DNA of 64,000 bases from Prorocentrum cordatum. Lineage: Eukaryota; Sar; Dinophyceae; Prorocentrales; Prorocentraceae. Within the stretch, counting starts at the first letter, position 1; each line of letters starts with the position of its first letter. A model generated the notes under the pieces. It did no database searches. It worked only from the letters and a program-made list of their open reading frames with translations, and had not been told where the DNA came from. The DNA lies in contig CAUYUJ010016884.1 in assembly GCA_963575745.1 (NCBI GenBank), positions 150,001-214,000 of the forward strand, read 5' to 3'. A program made the position numbers and the translations under genes. Below, one piece after another: positions 11,239 to 21,655 of this stretch.

Positions 11239-11306
11239 CTAGTATATATATACACACATATACATGTGTGCATATAGATATACATATATATATATATACA
11301 CACATA
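11239..11306. repeat. TA/CA dinucleotide microsatellite
   Basis: Alternating TATATA and CACATA runs, preceded by GCGCGCGAAGCGCGCGC, a short GC palindrome, at about 11215-11232. Confidence 0.9.
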
Positions 11307-11399
11307 TGAAAAAGGGAAGGGGGTCTCGGGGGGCCCGGAGTTCACTGATTCGGTACCCGTCTGTTTGGGGCCAGTCGGGGGGGCACTAAAATGCGTTAA

Positions 11400-11910
11400 A
11401 GGCGTGGGAAGGGGGCGACGAGAGGGCCCGAGAGACGTCCAAGAGGGCGCCAAGATGGCCCAAGAGCGCTCCAAGAGAGCCCAAGACCGCACAAGAACGT
11501 GTCAATATTGGTCCAGAGTGGCTTCAAGACAGCCCAAGAGGGCCTCAAGACGGCCAAGATGCCCTCAAAAGGACTCCCACGAGGCCCTGAGGAGGGGAAA
11601 CAAGTTGTTGTTGTTTCCTCGTAGGTGGGAAAGTGTTTCGTGTTCTCGCTTATTCGTGCTTCCGACGATCCAAGACAGCCCACGAGGCCCCACAAATCAG
11701 CTCAAGACGGCCCAAGATCAGTTCAGGACGGCCCAAGAGGCACCCAAAGAGGGCGCAAGGACGGCGCAAGAGAGTCCCAAGACGGCCCAAGAGTGCCCCA
11801 AGACGGCCCAAGATCGCCCAACAGGGTCCCAAGACGGCCCCAAGAGGGGCCCAAGAGGGGGAACACGAACCGACAATTCGAGCTTCCGCCCCAAGAGGCC
11901 CCCCGGCAAA
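11400..11910. repeat. CCCAAGA quasi-repeat block, related to 10060-10490
   Basis: Same direction and word order as 10060-10490, including an AT-richer insert (about 11585-11665) and the shared GGGGGAACACGAACCGACAA word near the end. Confidence 0.85.
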
Positions 11911-12013
11911 GATAGTTGGCTGGCGATTCGGTTGCCCCGACTGGGCGTGGGGAAAGGCCTCACCAAGCGAATGTATCGCCAAAGTTTGCAGCATCCCCTG
12001 AGGCCTGAGCCGA

Positions 12014-12410
12014 GGCTGAAATGAGAGAGAGAGATGGATATAACTAAAGTTGTGTATATAGACATAACATTTATGATACACAAAAATGGAGAAGGGAGAG
12101 AGAAAGAGAGAAGCGAGAGCGAGAGAGACAGAAAAGGGAAGGGAGAGCGAAGGAGAGAGAGAGAGAGAGAGCGAGAGAGAAGAGAAACAACAAAAGAACG
12201 GGAGAGAGAGAGAGAGAGACACAAAAGCAGGAAAGGGAGGGAGAGAGAGAGGGAGAGAAGAGAAACACATAGGGAAAGGGAGAGAGAGAGAGAGGGAGAG
12301 AGCGATGAAAAAAGAGAAGCGAAGAAGGACAGAGAGAGAGAGAGAAAAATAGCAGAAACACAAAAGGAAGGGAGAGAGAGAGAGAGAGAAACAAAACAAA
12401 ACAAAAAATG
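12014..12410. repeat. GA-rich purine tract
   Basis: About 400 bp of GAGAGA with AAACA and AAAGG interruptions, essentially all purine on the plus strand. Open frames on both strands encode Arg/Glu or Ser/Leu strings and are composition artefacts. Confidence 0.95.
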
Positions 12411-12471
12411 AGAGAAGAGAGGAACCCTTCCGGTCCCTGTTCCGCCACTAAGAGGACCTGGAAGGAACCCT

Positions 12472-12612
12472 GAAATCTAGATTATTTGGTATTTCTACCA
12501 GAGATCACGGTTGGGAAACCCGAGAATCCAAATTTCTGGGTTTCTGCAGGACTCTGCAGAAACCCGGAAATCTAGATTTCGAGGGTTTTCAGTCGTGATT
12601 CCCGGGTTTCCC
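12472..12612. repeat. Nested fold-back sequence
   Basis: Inner hairpin: 12533-12549 pairs with 12554-12570 (17 bp, one G-T wobble) around a 4-nt loop. Outer arms: 12513-12528 with 12597-12612 (16 bp, one wobble). A perfect 14-bp palindrome GAAATCTAGATTTC sits at 12567-12580 and half of it recurs at 12472-12481. It looks like a small fold-back element or a strong RNA hairpin. Confidence 0.75.
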
Positions 12613-12954
12613 CTCCACACGACGGAGGGGGGTTCAAAGAAAAGGGGCTTCTTTTCGATTCGGTTCCGACATTGTTAGATTCTTCTCTCGCTGACAGGCT
12701 TAAGAAGGAGGGCGCAGGGAAAGGGGACGACGGAGACGACGACTGACGGAGACGACGAATCGAACAGACAAGCCTCTCACACACGCCTACAGGGTCGGCG
12801 GATGTTCCATTGATCATCGTCCAAGACTCTAAGCAGCGGCAGAACAGAGTATGTTCAATCGCTCCCACCTGAGGGGGAACAGGAGGCTTCCGCCGTTCCG
12901 CCGACCCCCTAAGGACAAACCAGTCCACGGGTGAGGCTTTGGGGGGATCCTTTT

Positions 12955-13135
12955 GGTTCCCCTGTGGGGGCCTCTTGGGGGCTTCTTGGCGCTTCTTAAG
13001 CTCCTGCGGGTGGTCTTGGGGTCCTCTTGGGACGGAAGGGTCGACATGTCAGCTCGAGTTGCCCTCCTCGGGCCCCCCTGTGGCCCCGTCGGGGCTCTCG
13101 TGGGCCGTCCTGGGCGCCTCTGCGGTTTTTTGGGG
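12955..13135. repeat. TCTTGGGG quasi-repeat block (minus-type orientation)
   Basis: GGGCCTCTTGGGGGCTTCTTGG-type wording of the same family as 8085-8490, shorter and more diverged. Confidence 0.7.
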
Positions 13136-14224
13136 TGATCGCCACCCGCCAGTAAGAGAGGTCAGCGCCTACGGGGCTCGTCGGAGCCCCTGGCCGATCC
13201 GGGCTTGCGAGCCGCGCGGAGCCGAACCCTTCCTCCCCCTCCTCCTCTCCTCTTCCCGATCCGCTGCCCTGTGGCCGGGAGTCACCGTGCGGCCTGGGCC
13301 GGCGCGCCCTTGAGAGCCGTTTGGCCCAGCATCGGGTATCCTCGCCAGACTTGCAGGAGGAGGAGCGCTGGGGACGACGATCAACGGAGAGGAAGCATGC
13401 TGCCAAATAGTTTCCAGATGTCTCACAAATGGTTTAAAAGTGTCTTGAACATGTGAAACACAGATGTTGAACATGCTTAGAACACCTTTCGAACAGTTGT
13501 AACACACTTTTCATTAAAAGATAGGATTGTTAGGGTGTCCATTGCCATGGCATCCACAAGAGGGACGAGCCACCGATCGAGTACGGGATCGTTTACAGGC
13601 TTGATTTGGCCCAAAAGGATTTTCTCGTCGAGTCATACGTAGATTTTTGGTAGATCTGCGAGCATTCGACGCATCGCTCATGGATTCGACGAACAACTCA
13701 ATGTTGGGGTAAATCCATTATGTCGTCGATCCTCTACTCGAGCGGAGAACGCTTGTTCTTGTGAGTCCGAGTCTTCGGCATGGTGGCATGTTAGCCAGCT
13801 TTGGATTGCCGACCACGCGACGCGTCGAATGGTGTTATGATCGCAGGTTTGATGCATTCACATGCTCCGATCCCACGTTTCATCTTTCACCCTTAGGTGA
13901 GGTGGTGGAGGCAGCGTCAGCTCCTGGCAACGTGCTGCACTTCTCCATGATGAGCCTTGGGCTGCGGATGCATCAGGTGGCAGGACGCAGTTTGCACAAG
14001 TTTCTGCTATTCTCCCGTTGCTCCTCACTCAATGCTTCCATGTAGTATGTCTCAGTTGCGTTTCGCACGACCATTCTGGTGGGATTGGGGCGTCGAAAGA
14101 TTGGAGATCGGAGTGAAGGTCAGAATCGCAGGCCAGATACGCGTGCATGTTGAGACTACCCAATAGTGCGATGCACAACGGATCACATGTTCAGCCCATT
14201 TGGATTGGCGGTTGTTGAACTGCT
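13136..14224. other. Intergenic stretch, no gene supported
   Basis: Open frames are present (for example 13761-14045, plus, 94 codons) but have no recognisable motif. I see no repeat structure except a CT-rich run near 13230. Confidence 0.4.
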
Positions 14225-14470
14225 CCTGTGAGATCTTGGGCGTCACTCGGGGCCATCTTCGGCCGTCTTGGGGCCGTCATGGGACCCTCTTGGGTCGTCT
14301 GGGGGAGTTCTTGGCCGTCTGGGCAGCATCCTTCTGGGCTCTCCTCGGGGCCTCCGAGACCGTTTTGGGGGTCCTCCAGAGGCTCGCTTTGGGGCCAGCG
14401 GGGAGCTCTCCTGAAGCCGTCTTGGGGCCCTCGTGGGGATCTCAGTGGGCCCCTTGGAGCCCTCGAAGGT
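14225..14470. repeat. TCTTGGGGCC quasi-repeat block
   Basis: Further block of the TCTTGGG family in the minus-type orientation, ending at about 14465 just before a TCC array. Confidence 0.75.
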
Positions 14471-14535
14471 CACCGGTGGAGCGGTACTCGGCAGCAGAGC
14501 GTGGGAAGCAAAACAACAGTTTGACCATACTCCTC

Positions 14536-14630
14536 CCCCTCGTCCTCCTCCTCCTCCTCCTCCTCCTCCTCCTCCTCCTCCTCCTCCTCCTCCTCCTCCT
14601 CTCCTCCTCCTCCTCCTCCTCCTCCTCTCT
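14536..14630. repeat. (TCC)n array
   Basis: About 90 bp of CTC/TCC triplets. Confidence 0.97.
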
Positions 14631-14913
14631 TAACCGCGCGAAGCTCTCATAGAGAGAGTCTTGGGGGCGTACTGCGGCTTCCTGGGCTCCATCGGGTCCA
14701 ATGGCCTCCACAGGATGTCACAAGACCCCATTGGACGCTAGCGATAGGACTCCGTTCTGGGATACCCAAGGATCGCGTTGCCGTGCCCAAAGACTCCATC
14801 GGCATACCCAAAGAAACCAATGGCATGCCGCAGGAATGCATTGGAATACCCACGGTCGTGCAAGGAAAAATGTTTGGGGGGGTCGGACCAGTTTTAGATA
14901 TCGAGTTGAAGTT

Positions 14914-16150
14914 AATCCGTAAGGGCTTCGCCCCCTGCCGCCGGCCCCCTCTCTCGGAGAATGGGCCATGGAAGAGCTAAGTCATGAGGCTTTGGCGCTG
15001 TCGTGCAGCAGTATCGGAACTTCATGCGAGGCCGATTCGCAATCGGCAAAACCAACTGATCACAAGAGGGGTTACCACACAGGGCGATTGGTAAGACGTG
15101 TATGGTTTACGAGCTTGGTTACCACACCTGGGATTAAAGGGCCGAGGGAGTACTCGCAGTTTGGGTTACCACGCCTTGCGATTGATGTGCGTGAGGGGTG
15201 GCACCGAATTTCAGAAATGTGGCAAATCCCATGTGTTTTTGGACCCTGACCCCGCGGATCTGCGTGAGGGGTGGCACCGAATTTCAGAAATGTGGCAAAT
15301 CCCATGTGTTTTTGGACCCTGACCCCGCGGATCTGCGTGAGGGGTGGCACCGAATTTCAGAAATGTGCAAATCCCATGTGTTTTTGGACCCTGACCCCGC
15401 GGATCTGCGTGAGGGGTGGCACCGAATTTCAGAAATGTGGCAAATCCCATGTGTTTTTGGACCCTGACCCCGCGGATCTGCGTGAGGGGTGGCACCGAAT
15501 TTCAGAAATGTGGCAAATCCCTTATGTTTTTGGACCCTGACCCCGCGGATCTGCGTGAGGGGTGGCACCGAATTTCAGAAATGTGGCAAATCCCATTGTG
15601 TTTTTGGACCCTGACCCCGCGGATCTGCGTGAGGGGTGGCACCGAATTTCAGAAATGTGGCAAATCCCATGTGTTTTTGGACCCTGACCCCGCGGATCTG
15701 CGTGAGGGGTGGCACCGAATTTCAGAAATGTGGCAAATCCCATGTGTTTTTGGACCCTGACCCCGCGGATCTGCGTGAGGGGTGGCACCGAATTTCAGAA
15801 ATGTGGCAAATCCCATGTGTTTTTGGACCCTGACCCCGCGGATCTGCGTGAGGGGTGGCACCGAATTTCAGAAAGAAATGTGGCAAATCCCATGTGTTTT
15901 TAGACCCTGACCCCGCGGATCTGCGTGAGGGGTGTCGATTTCGAGCCCCCCCAGCAATTCAGACAACGCGCCCAGGGGGTGCTAAAAATCCCGTTTGGGC
16001 CTCCCCCCCCCTCGCGCGGTCAATCAACTAGTTACAGTAACCAGCAAGAAGCAGAATTGTAACACTGGAAACTACAAGCTACAACTGGTACAGGAAACTG
16101 CGAATCACGGTCCTACAGCCTGGTGGCCCTACAAGGGGGCCGGCGGATAT
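14914..16150. mobile_element. End-conserved repeat cassette, copy 2
   Basis: Left part (14914-15190) and right part (15932-16150) are near-identical to those of 5683-6649, including the ACTAGTTACAGTAACCAGCA word. The 13-bp inverted pair is at 14938-14950 and 16134-16146. The centre holds 10 units of the same 73-bp repeat. A GTCGGACC-type word just upstream (about 14882) matches the region left of copy 3, suggesting the true left end may lie further out. Confidence 0.75.
15186..15931. repeat. 73-bp tandem array, 10 units
   Basis: Unit starts at about 15198, 15271, 15344, 15416, 15489, 15562, 15636, 15709, 15782 and 15855. Single-base indels (72- or 74-bp units) occur around 15367 and 15595, and a 4-bp GAAA insertion lies near 15873. 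Units are otherwise nearly identical to those in copy 1, implying homogenisation or recent amplification. Confidence 0.96.
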
Positions 16151-17188
16151 AGGCAAGCCTATGTTGATAACATGTGCACGTGCAATTGTTCATCTGTGAG
16201 CGTAGTTTGTCACCATCCCTTTTCAACGCCATCTGTTCTCGTGTAGCCTCTTTCGGCTCCCATCTGCTGTCCACCCTGAAGGCTGGCTGGTTCTAAGCAG
16301 CAACGACACGGTGCCAAGTTCGTGGTCAGCATGATTCCCCCGCCCTGTCCTTCTGGGTGGGCTGTCTGATTCTGGGTCCAGGTCTGAAGGGTGGGTGGCC
16401 TCAGTAGGCACACGCTGCGGGAGATGTAAAATGTGGTTTTGAGCTGGGTCCCAAGATCGTTTATCTCTCCGAGGCGCGCGCTTCTTGTCCTGTGATTTTG
16501 GCCCAGGGAGGCAGGTGAGTTTATGCCGCCTGAGCTAAATGACCACAGAAGTGAGTGTACGATAAAAAAATATGTGAATGCATGTTTGCACGTGTGAAAC
16601 ATATGCGAGCGTGTGCCGATGCATGCGTACATGGATAGAGATTACCCATGGACTCAATTGGCATGAGCTGAGCTGGACACAGCCTGGCCTAGCCTAGCGT
16701 GGACATCTCGCCGTCACCGGCAATCGCAACACGTGTCTTGCATGACTGCCCTGGAGCAGGTTGCGACCATGGCTCTGCAGATAGAACGACGCCGAGGAGA
16801 GCGGGGAGGAGGTCGCGGCCAGAATGTGCACGGAAAACGGCGCAAAGCGGGCACGCCGTATTTGAATACGTTGTTTTTGCAGGCGTGTTATCGAAGACGT
16901 CTTCGGCGATTCACCGCCACGTCAAGCGAGAGTGCGGCCACGCGGGTGGGTTGCGTGTCCCCCCAGACGTTGACAAGACCATTCGGGGAGCATTGGGGCA
17001 GGACCCTCTTGGAGATTTGGAGCCGTCTTGGAGCCGTCTCGGAGATTTGTTCTTGCCTAGTGGGAGGAGGGGGGAAGAGGGAGAGGGAGAGCAGGGCGGA
17101 GTGGAGGAGGAGGAAGAGGACGAGGGAGCCTCAATCCCCCAATCCGCCCTCATCATCACACTGCTCTTCCTCTTCCTCCTCCTCCTCC
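16151..17188. other. Region upstream of the hydrolase retropseudogene
   Basis: No conserved gene recognised. A purine-rich run (about 17060-17130) and a TCC tract (about 17165-17188) abut the SL relict. Open frames over this tract are low-complexity. Confidence 0.45.
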
Positions 17189-17210
17189 TCAGTAGCCATT
17201 TTTGCTCAAG
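17189..17210 (+). other. Relict dinoflagellate spliced-leader sequence
   Basis: All 22 SL positions align here with mismatches only at positions 3 (C to A) and 15 (G to T); position 1 is T, allowed by the SL consensus. A CCT polypyrimidine run ends directly before it. An SL remnant inside chromosomal DNA is the established mark of a trans-spliced mRNA that was reverse-transcribed and reinserted. A hydrolase-like reading frame begins about 100 bp downstream. Confidence 0.8.
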
Positions 17211-17311
17211 GGCACTCGGCTCAGACATGCTTATGGTGTGCTGTTTGTTGTTCCCATCTGTCAGGAAGCGCAGTCGAGGTCGTCTCAGGGTTCATGGAGC
17301 TCCGCAAGTGA

Positions 17312-18545
17312 GGCCGCGAATTACTCGCTTATCCCGTGGTCACGGGTTTGCGTATTGGTGCGTTGACCTTTTGCAGTTATATAGCGACGGGGTGTTTGGC
17401 ATTGGTTGGCCCATTGGGGTTATATTCAGCTCTTCTGCTCTGGTACATTCGGAGCTACGTCAAGATGTGCGGCCGTCCTCGTCTAGTGCTCGGAACGTCG
17501 TTCATCGTGCACCGCATGGCAGAAATCGAAAGCATGCATCGTGGGCCAAGGCCACCGATCTGGGCAGCGCGTTCGCTGATGCAACTCGGCATATGGATGG
17601 TGCAGAATCATCTGCACTATCTATTGTCATTACCGTTGGAAGCACACGAGTACCGCGTCGCTGACATGGTTGACAAAGAGAATCCGAGCTCGCCGCGCAC
17701 AATGGTAGAGGCGCTGCGATTGGAGTTGTGGCCACCGGCGGCTGTAGGATCGCCAAGTGCACCACTAGTGATTATGCTCCTTGGCCTCGCGAGCAATGCA
17801 TCCGATATCCCCCACCAGCATACCATTAGGTATGCAGCAAGCCATGGACACCGGTGCGTGATAATGGAATGCCGTGGCCAATGGCGACCTCTTGAGTCCG
17901 CGCGGTTCAACATGTTTGGCGATGCCGTTGATCTGGAGGACGGCATTGCACAAATCAGGCGCATGTTTCTTGACGCTCCATTGTTTCTCTTTGGCACTTC
18001 TGCTGGATCAGCACTCAGTGTATCGGCGCTTGCCGAGTTCGATGCTCGTAGGCGTGCTGGTGACTTTACCGCGCCGCACTCGTCGCTGCAGCCGCACTTC
18101 TCCCTTGTTTGGACATTGCTCCTGGCGGTTGCCTCGTGCAACGCGACGTGTTCTCCAGCGACACACTATGAAGTCCCAGTTTGTTAAACAAAATGAGTCT
18201 GTGCTTCGTGCATGCGATTCTCAAGCAGTTGATCTAGCCCTGCAGGCACTGAGCCCTGACGCCTTCGTGGACGCAGTAACGTCTTTCGCTGGTTATCCGT
18301 CTGGGCGAGAAGCGTACCACGCTGGTGAAAATCCAGTTCGCTTCGTGGAGTCGATTGACACGCCACTGTTTCCATTGTCGAGCGCCGACGATCCAATATC
18401 TGTTCTGTCCGACTTCACAGAGTCTCCGCGCGGAAGCTTGCATCGCAATTTCCAGGGGGCGTACAAGTGGTCTCCCGAGATGGCCGTTCCATACGAACTT
18501 GGCTGTGTGCGTCACCACCTCGGGGGCCTAGAGTCCCATGCTTGA
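17312..18545 (+). pseudogene. ABHD1/3-YheT-type alpha/beta-hydrolase retropseudogene
   Basis: From about 17312 one frame stays open to 18187. It shows a hydrophobic N-terminal anchor (GLYSALLLWYIRSYV), an RPRLVLG stretch resembling KPQLV of ABHD3, then the hydrolase core: APLVIMLLGLAS, the RCVIMECRG strand, and the nucleophile elbow GTSAGSA (GxSxG). The C-terminal part (ALSPDAFVDAVTSFAGYPSGREAYH, then DTPLFPLSSADDPI with the expected catalytic Asp) continues in another frame from about 18175. At about 18490 the reading moves to a third frame, LAVCVTTSGA, and hits TAG at 18529, so the segment that should carry the catalytic His is missing. Family members are membrane-anchored serine hydrolases acting on lipids or esters. 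The start is uncertain: the frame has no ATG before about 17465, and an ATG at 17227 lies in a different frame. No introns, frame breaks and the upstream SL relict together indicate a processed, retroposed copy. Confidence 0.8.
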
Positions 18546-19263
18546 CGGCTACGGGGGCCGTTTCCGCCTGACTTACAGAAGCTTAGCGTCTTGACACGAT
18601 GATGCGCTCTACGATGTTTCAACATGGTCTACGCATCTGTCTCGAGCAGCGTGAAAAAAGATCGAATATCATTACATCCTCCTCCTCTTCCTCCTCCCCC
18701 TCCTCCTCCCCGTCCTCCTTACCCCCTCTTTCGACCTTCTTTTCTTGCCCTCTTATTCCCAGACCCCCGCAGACGTGATTTGTTCACAAAGTAGGCCCCA
18801 AGTACTCTCGACCACTTCACGGGGACCAGTTTTCCGTGTTGCGTAGTCATGTTAACGGTCCCTGGGCTTTGTGAGGGCCCCAGAAGCCGAAAATAAGTCC
18901 AAGAGTCCGTCGTGGTACTTTCAAAGCCCGCGAGGGCTTTGAAAGAACCACGGCGGACTCTCCCTTCTCCTTCCTTCTCCCTTCCCTCTTTCCTCTCCTC
19001 CCTTCTCTCCCCTCTCCCCCCTTCTCTCCCCTTCCCGTCTCCTCCCCTCTCTCCCCTCTCCTCCCTTCTTTCCATCGTGGACCGAGTCCTTCTCTCCTTC
19101 CTTGTCCCTCCTCTCCCGTCCCCTCCAGGACGCAGCGTCGGGCGCAGGGGGGGGCCATCGAGCACAGGACAGGAATAGCCGACGCGCTCGCTCGCTTGTC
19201 TAGCTTTCCGGCGAGCGTCGGCCTGACGCCCCCTTTCGAAGGGGAAAAACACGCCATAAATAT
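18546..19263. other. Intergenic, CT-rich tract
   Basis: TCC run at about 18677-18720 and a long irregular CCCTCT/TTCTCC pyrimidine tract at about 18955-19075. No gene recognised; minus-strand open frames are its purine complement. Confidence 0.5.
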
Positions 19264-19397
19264 AAATTGTCGGCGCTCCGCGCGGATTTCTCGGATCCGC
19301 GCTCGGCCCCCCCCGCGGCGCCTCTGGTGCCGCCCCTGGCGCGCTCCGCGCGCCAGGGAAGCGCAGGTCCAAGAAATCCGCGCGGAGCGCCAAAAGT
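19264..19397. mobile_element. Fold-back terminal-inverted-repeat element, copy A
   Basis: GGCGCTCCGCGCGGATTTCT at 19272-19291 is the exact inverse complement of 19372-19391. Similarity extends outward several bases (TAAA..T..T on each side), giving TIRs near 28 bp. The ~80-bp GC-rich centre has its own short inverted words (CCCTGGCGCG and CGCGCCAGGG). Related copies lie at 55526-55675 and 46533-46690. It has no coding capacity and resembles a MITE or fold-back element. Confidence 0.8.
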
Positions 19398-19483
19398 TTA
19401 TGTTTAGAGCAGAGCACTTTTCGTTCCTCTACCCTGGCGCCGTCGTGACCCAATCTAGTCTCGCATCTTCCCACCCTGTAAGA

Positions 19484-19613
19484 GTGGAGAGGAGGAGGAG
19501 GAGCAGGAGGAGGAGGAGGAGCAGGAGGAGGAGGAGGAGGGCCAGGAGGGCCAGGAGGGCCAGGAGGAGGAGGAGAAGGAGGAGGAGGAGGACGAGGAGG
19601 AGGAAGAGAGAGG
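19484..19613. repeat. (GGA)n array
   Basis: About 130 bp of GAG/GGA triplets with GCA and GGGCCA interruptions. Confidence 0.95.
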
Positions 19614-20572
19614 AGGAATAGGAGGCGGTCTGGCAGTTCGGTTCAGCCGATCCGTGCCAGATCGCGTGCCGGCTTCGACCAGACCGTGGATCATGTCGCC
19701 GAACAGGGTCGTTCAAGCGCCATGAAGCAACCAGGCCTTGAATCTGAGGGAAACGGGTCCTGACGTCTTCGCCGTTTTCGGGCTCTCGGGGCCTCCTCTG
19801 GGACCAAAATCCAAGTCAGGATGAAGAGACGATGTTGTTGTCAAGGGAGAAACACACACACACCCTGATAATTGGCGTTTGCTAAGTGGCCCTGGGCGTT
19901 TACTAAACAGCCCTGCCCTGTTCGCTTCCTTCTCTGGTTGCGTTGACTCAACGGCTTCGCTTGTCGGGGTGCTCACCGTGGGGGGTGGATGCTCTGCCCT
20001 CGATAGGGGGGGGAGAGAATGAAGGCCTCGTGATCCAGGACCCGTTTCCCTCGGGGCCTTCTTTCTTGATGGCAGGTTTGGCCGGCTCGTGGTCGGGGCT
20101 TGGCCTTCGGGCCTCGCCTGGCCGGCCTGGTGGCCGTCGCTTTCGAGCAGTGGCGACGCGTCTTGGTTCGCCGCATGTAGGCCCACCAAAGAATGTTTTA
20201 AGGACCTTCTTGTGTGGTTTGCACGAAATGTTCTCAGATGATTTCTGGCTGAGACCGTCTTGTTTTAACGTCGGGCTCACGTTCGAAGAACATTGTTTTT
20301 GTCATTGGAACAGTTCTGGGTTCGAAGAACATGTCGTGGTAGGCCTATAGGAATGCCGGGACGGTCAGTCCCTGCGCCACGCTTTTCACACGCCCTCGAG
20401 GTCCTCCAGCGGAGGTTGTCCCTGGATTTCTCGTTTTGTTTTTTGGTGCCGTGTTTCTTCCTGGCGACGGGGATCGCCATGGCTGTCCGCGCCCTGCTGG
20501 GCAACCGCGCCTCCGAGAAGCAGCACCTCTGGACAATGGAGCTGCTCCCACCGCTTCTGCCCCCCGTCGCCC
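19614..20572. other. Region upstream of LINE 1, no gene supported
   Basis: Two GTTCGAAGAACAT words occur at about 20280 and 20331. I found no endonuclease motif, so LINE 1 has no visible endonuclease domain here. Confidence 0.4.
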
Positions 20573-21655
20573 TTGTCGTCCTCGTCCTGCCTCCCGCTCT
20601 CCCTCCCGCACTCCGCCCTGTCTCTTTGGCATGCCGTGGGGGCGAAGCTCGCAGCGTCAGGCCTCCCGTCTCCTCGTCCTCCCTTCTCGTCTTCCTCCCC
20701 CTCGTCGTCCGTTCCCTTCATCCCCGATTCCGTCCTCCCCGCCTTTCCCCTCTCATTCTCGTTCGTTTTGCCTCCGTCCTTTCCAATGCCCCTTCCTTAC
20801 GTACCCCTCGAGGGTCGTCCTCCTCCTCCTCCTCCTCCTCCTCCTCCTCGTGTTCCCTTCTCGGCATGCCCAGGGCCGCCAGTGGCGTGGCCGAGGCCGC
20901 TGGTGAGGCACGGGCGGCACGCGCAGTCTGTGATGGACGCGCACTGGAGCGAGCTGGGCGTGGCCTACGAGCTGCACCTCAACCGCTACTTCAATTACGA
21001 CGGGGAGGACCTCAGCAGCAGGCAGGGGCACTTCAACGCTGCCAAGTACAGGTGGACCTTCATCGAGGCGCAGGCGCCGAAGGAGGTCTCCAAGCAGCAG
21101 GCCTGGGCCGAGGGCGCCGAGTGGCTGGCGTACAAGCTGAGGCGTATCCACAAGCTGGTCAGATTGTGGTGGGCTGGTGGCAAGCGCGAGGTGAAGGACG
21201 AGGCCGTGCGAGTCTCGCAGTCCCTCCTGGGCCACAGCATCATCATGCCGCTGATGCAGGCGCAGGCAGAGCGGCAGGAGGAGGGCGAGGAGCAGCAGCT
21301 GGTGTCTGAGAGCGACGCGGAGGCGCATGCTGAGGACGCCGGCACGTCACCGGTGGCGGCTGGAGCGGGGCGCCCGGGGCCGCCGGGGCCGCTGCCGGCG
21401 CCGCGGGAACAGCGCCCGGGAGGGCGCCCAGGGCCGCCGCGCGCGGGCGGGAGTGCGTCCGCACTTGCAGTTTGCGGACACACTCCCGCGCAGGCCCCGG
21501 GGCCGCCGCCGGGGCCGCCCGAGGGCCAGCTGCTGACGTGGGACACCCTGCGGTGGCCCGAGCTGGTCAACACCGTCGGCGGTCTCGACGTCGACGCGAT
21601 GGACGAGAAGGAGATGCACTACATCGACTGCGTAGCGACCCTAGCAGGCGCAGCT
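20573..21655 (+). pseudogene. LINE 1, N-terminal part of the polyprotein
   Basis: This frame is open from a TCC-rich lead-in (to about 20850) to 21964, but the protein-like part runs from about 20860 to 21655. It has HWSELGVAYELHLNRYF, a Trp/Lys/Arg-rich helical stretch, and a Pro/Gly/Ala-rich linker, ending in LRWPELVNTVGGLDVDAMD. From about 21655 the sense moves to the next frame, so a frameshift lies there. No catalytic domain is recognised in this segment. It may be the ORF1-like or linker part of an RT polyprotein typical of dinoflagellate genomes. The true start is unknown. Confidence 0.55.

Noticed and set aside
12034-12411. 125-codon Arg/Glu-rich and Ser/Leu-rich ORFs
   Set aside because: Pure consequence of the GA-rich tract, present on both strands.
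20573-20850. Ser/Pro-rich start of the LINE 1 frame as a signal or linker domain
   Set aside because: The run is TCC-type low-complexity sequence that merely happens to be open into the coding part.
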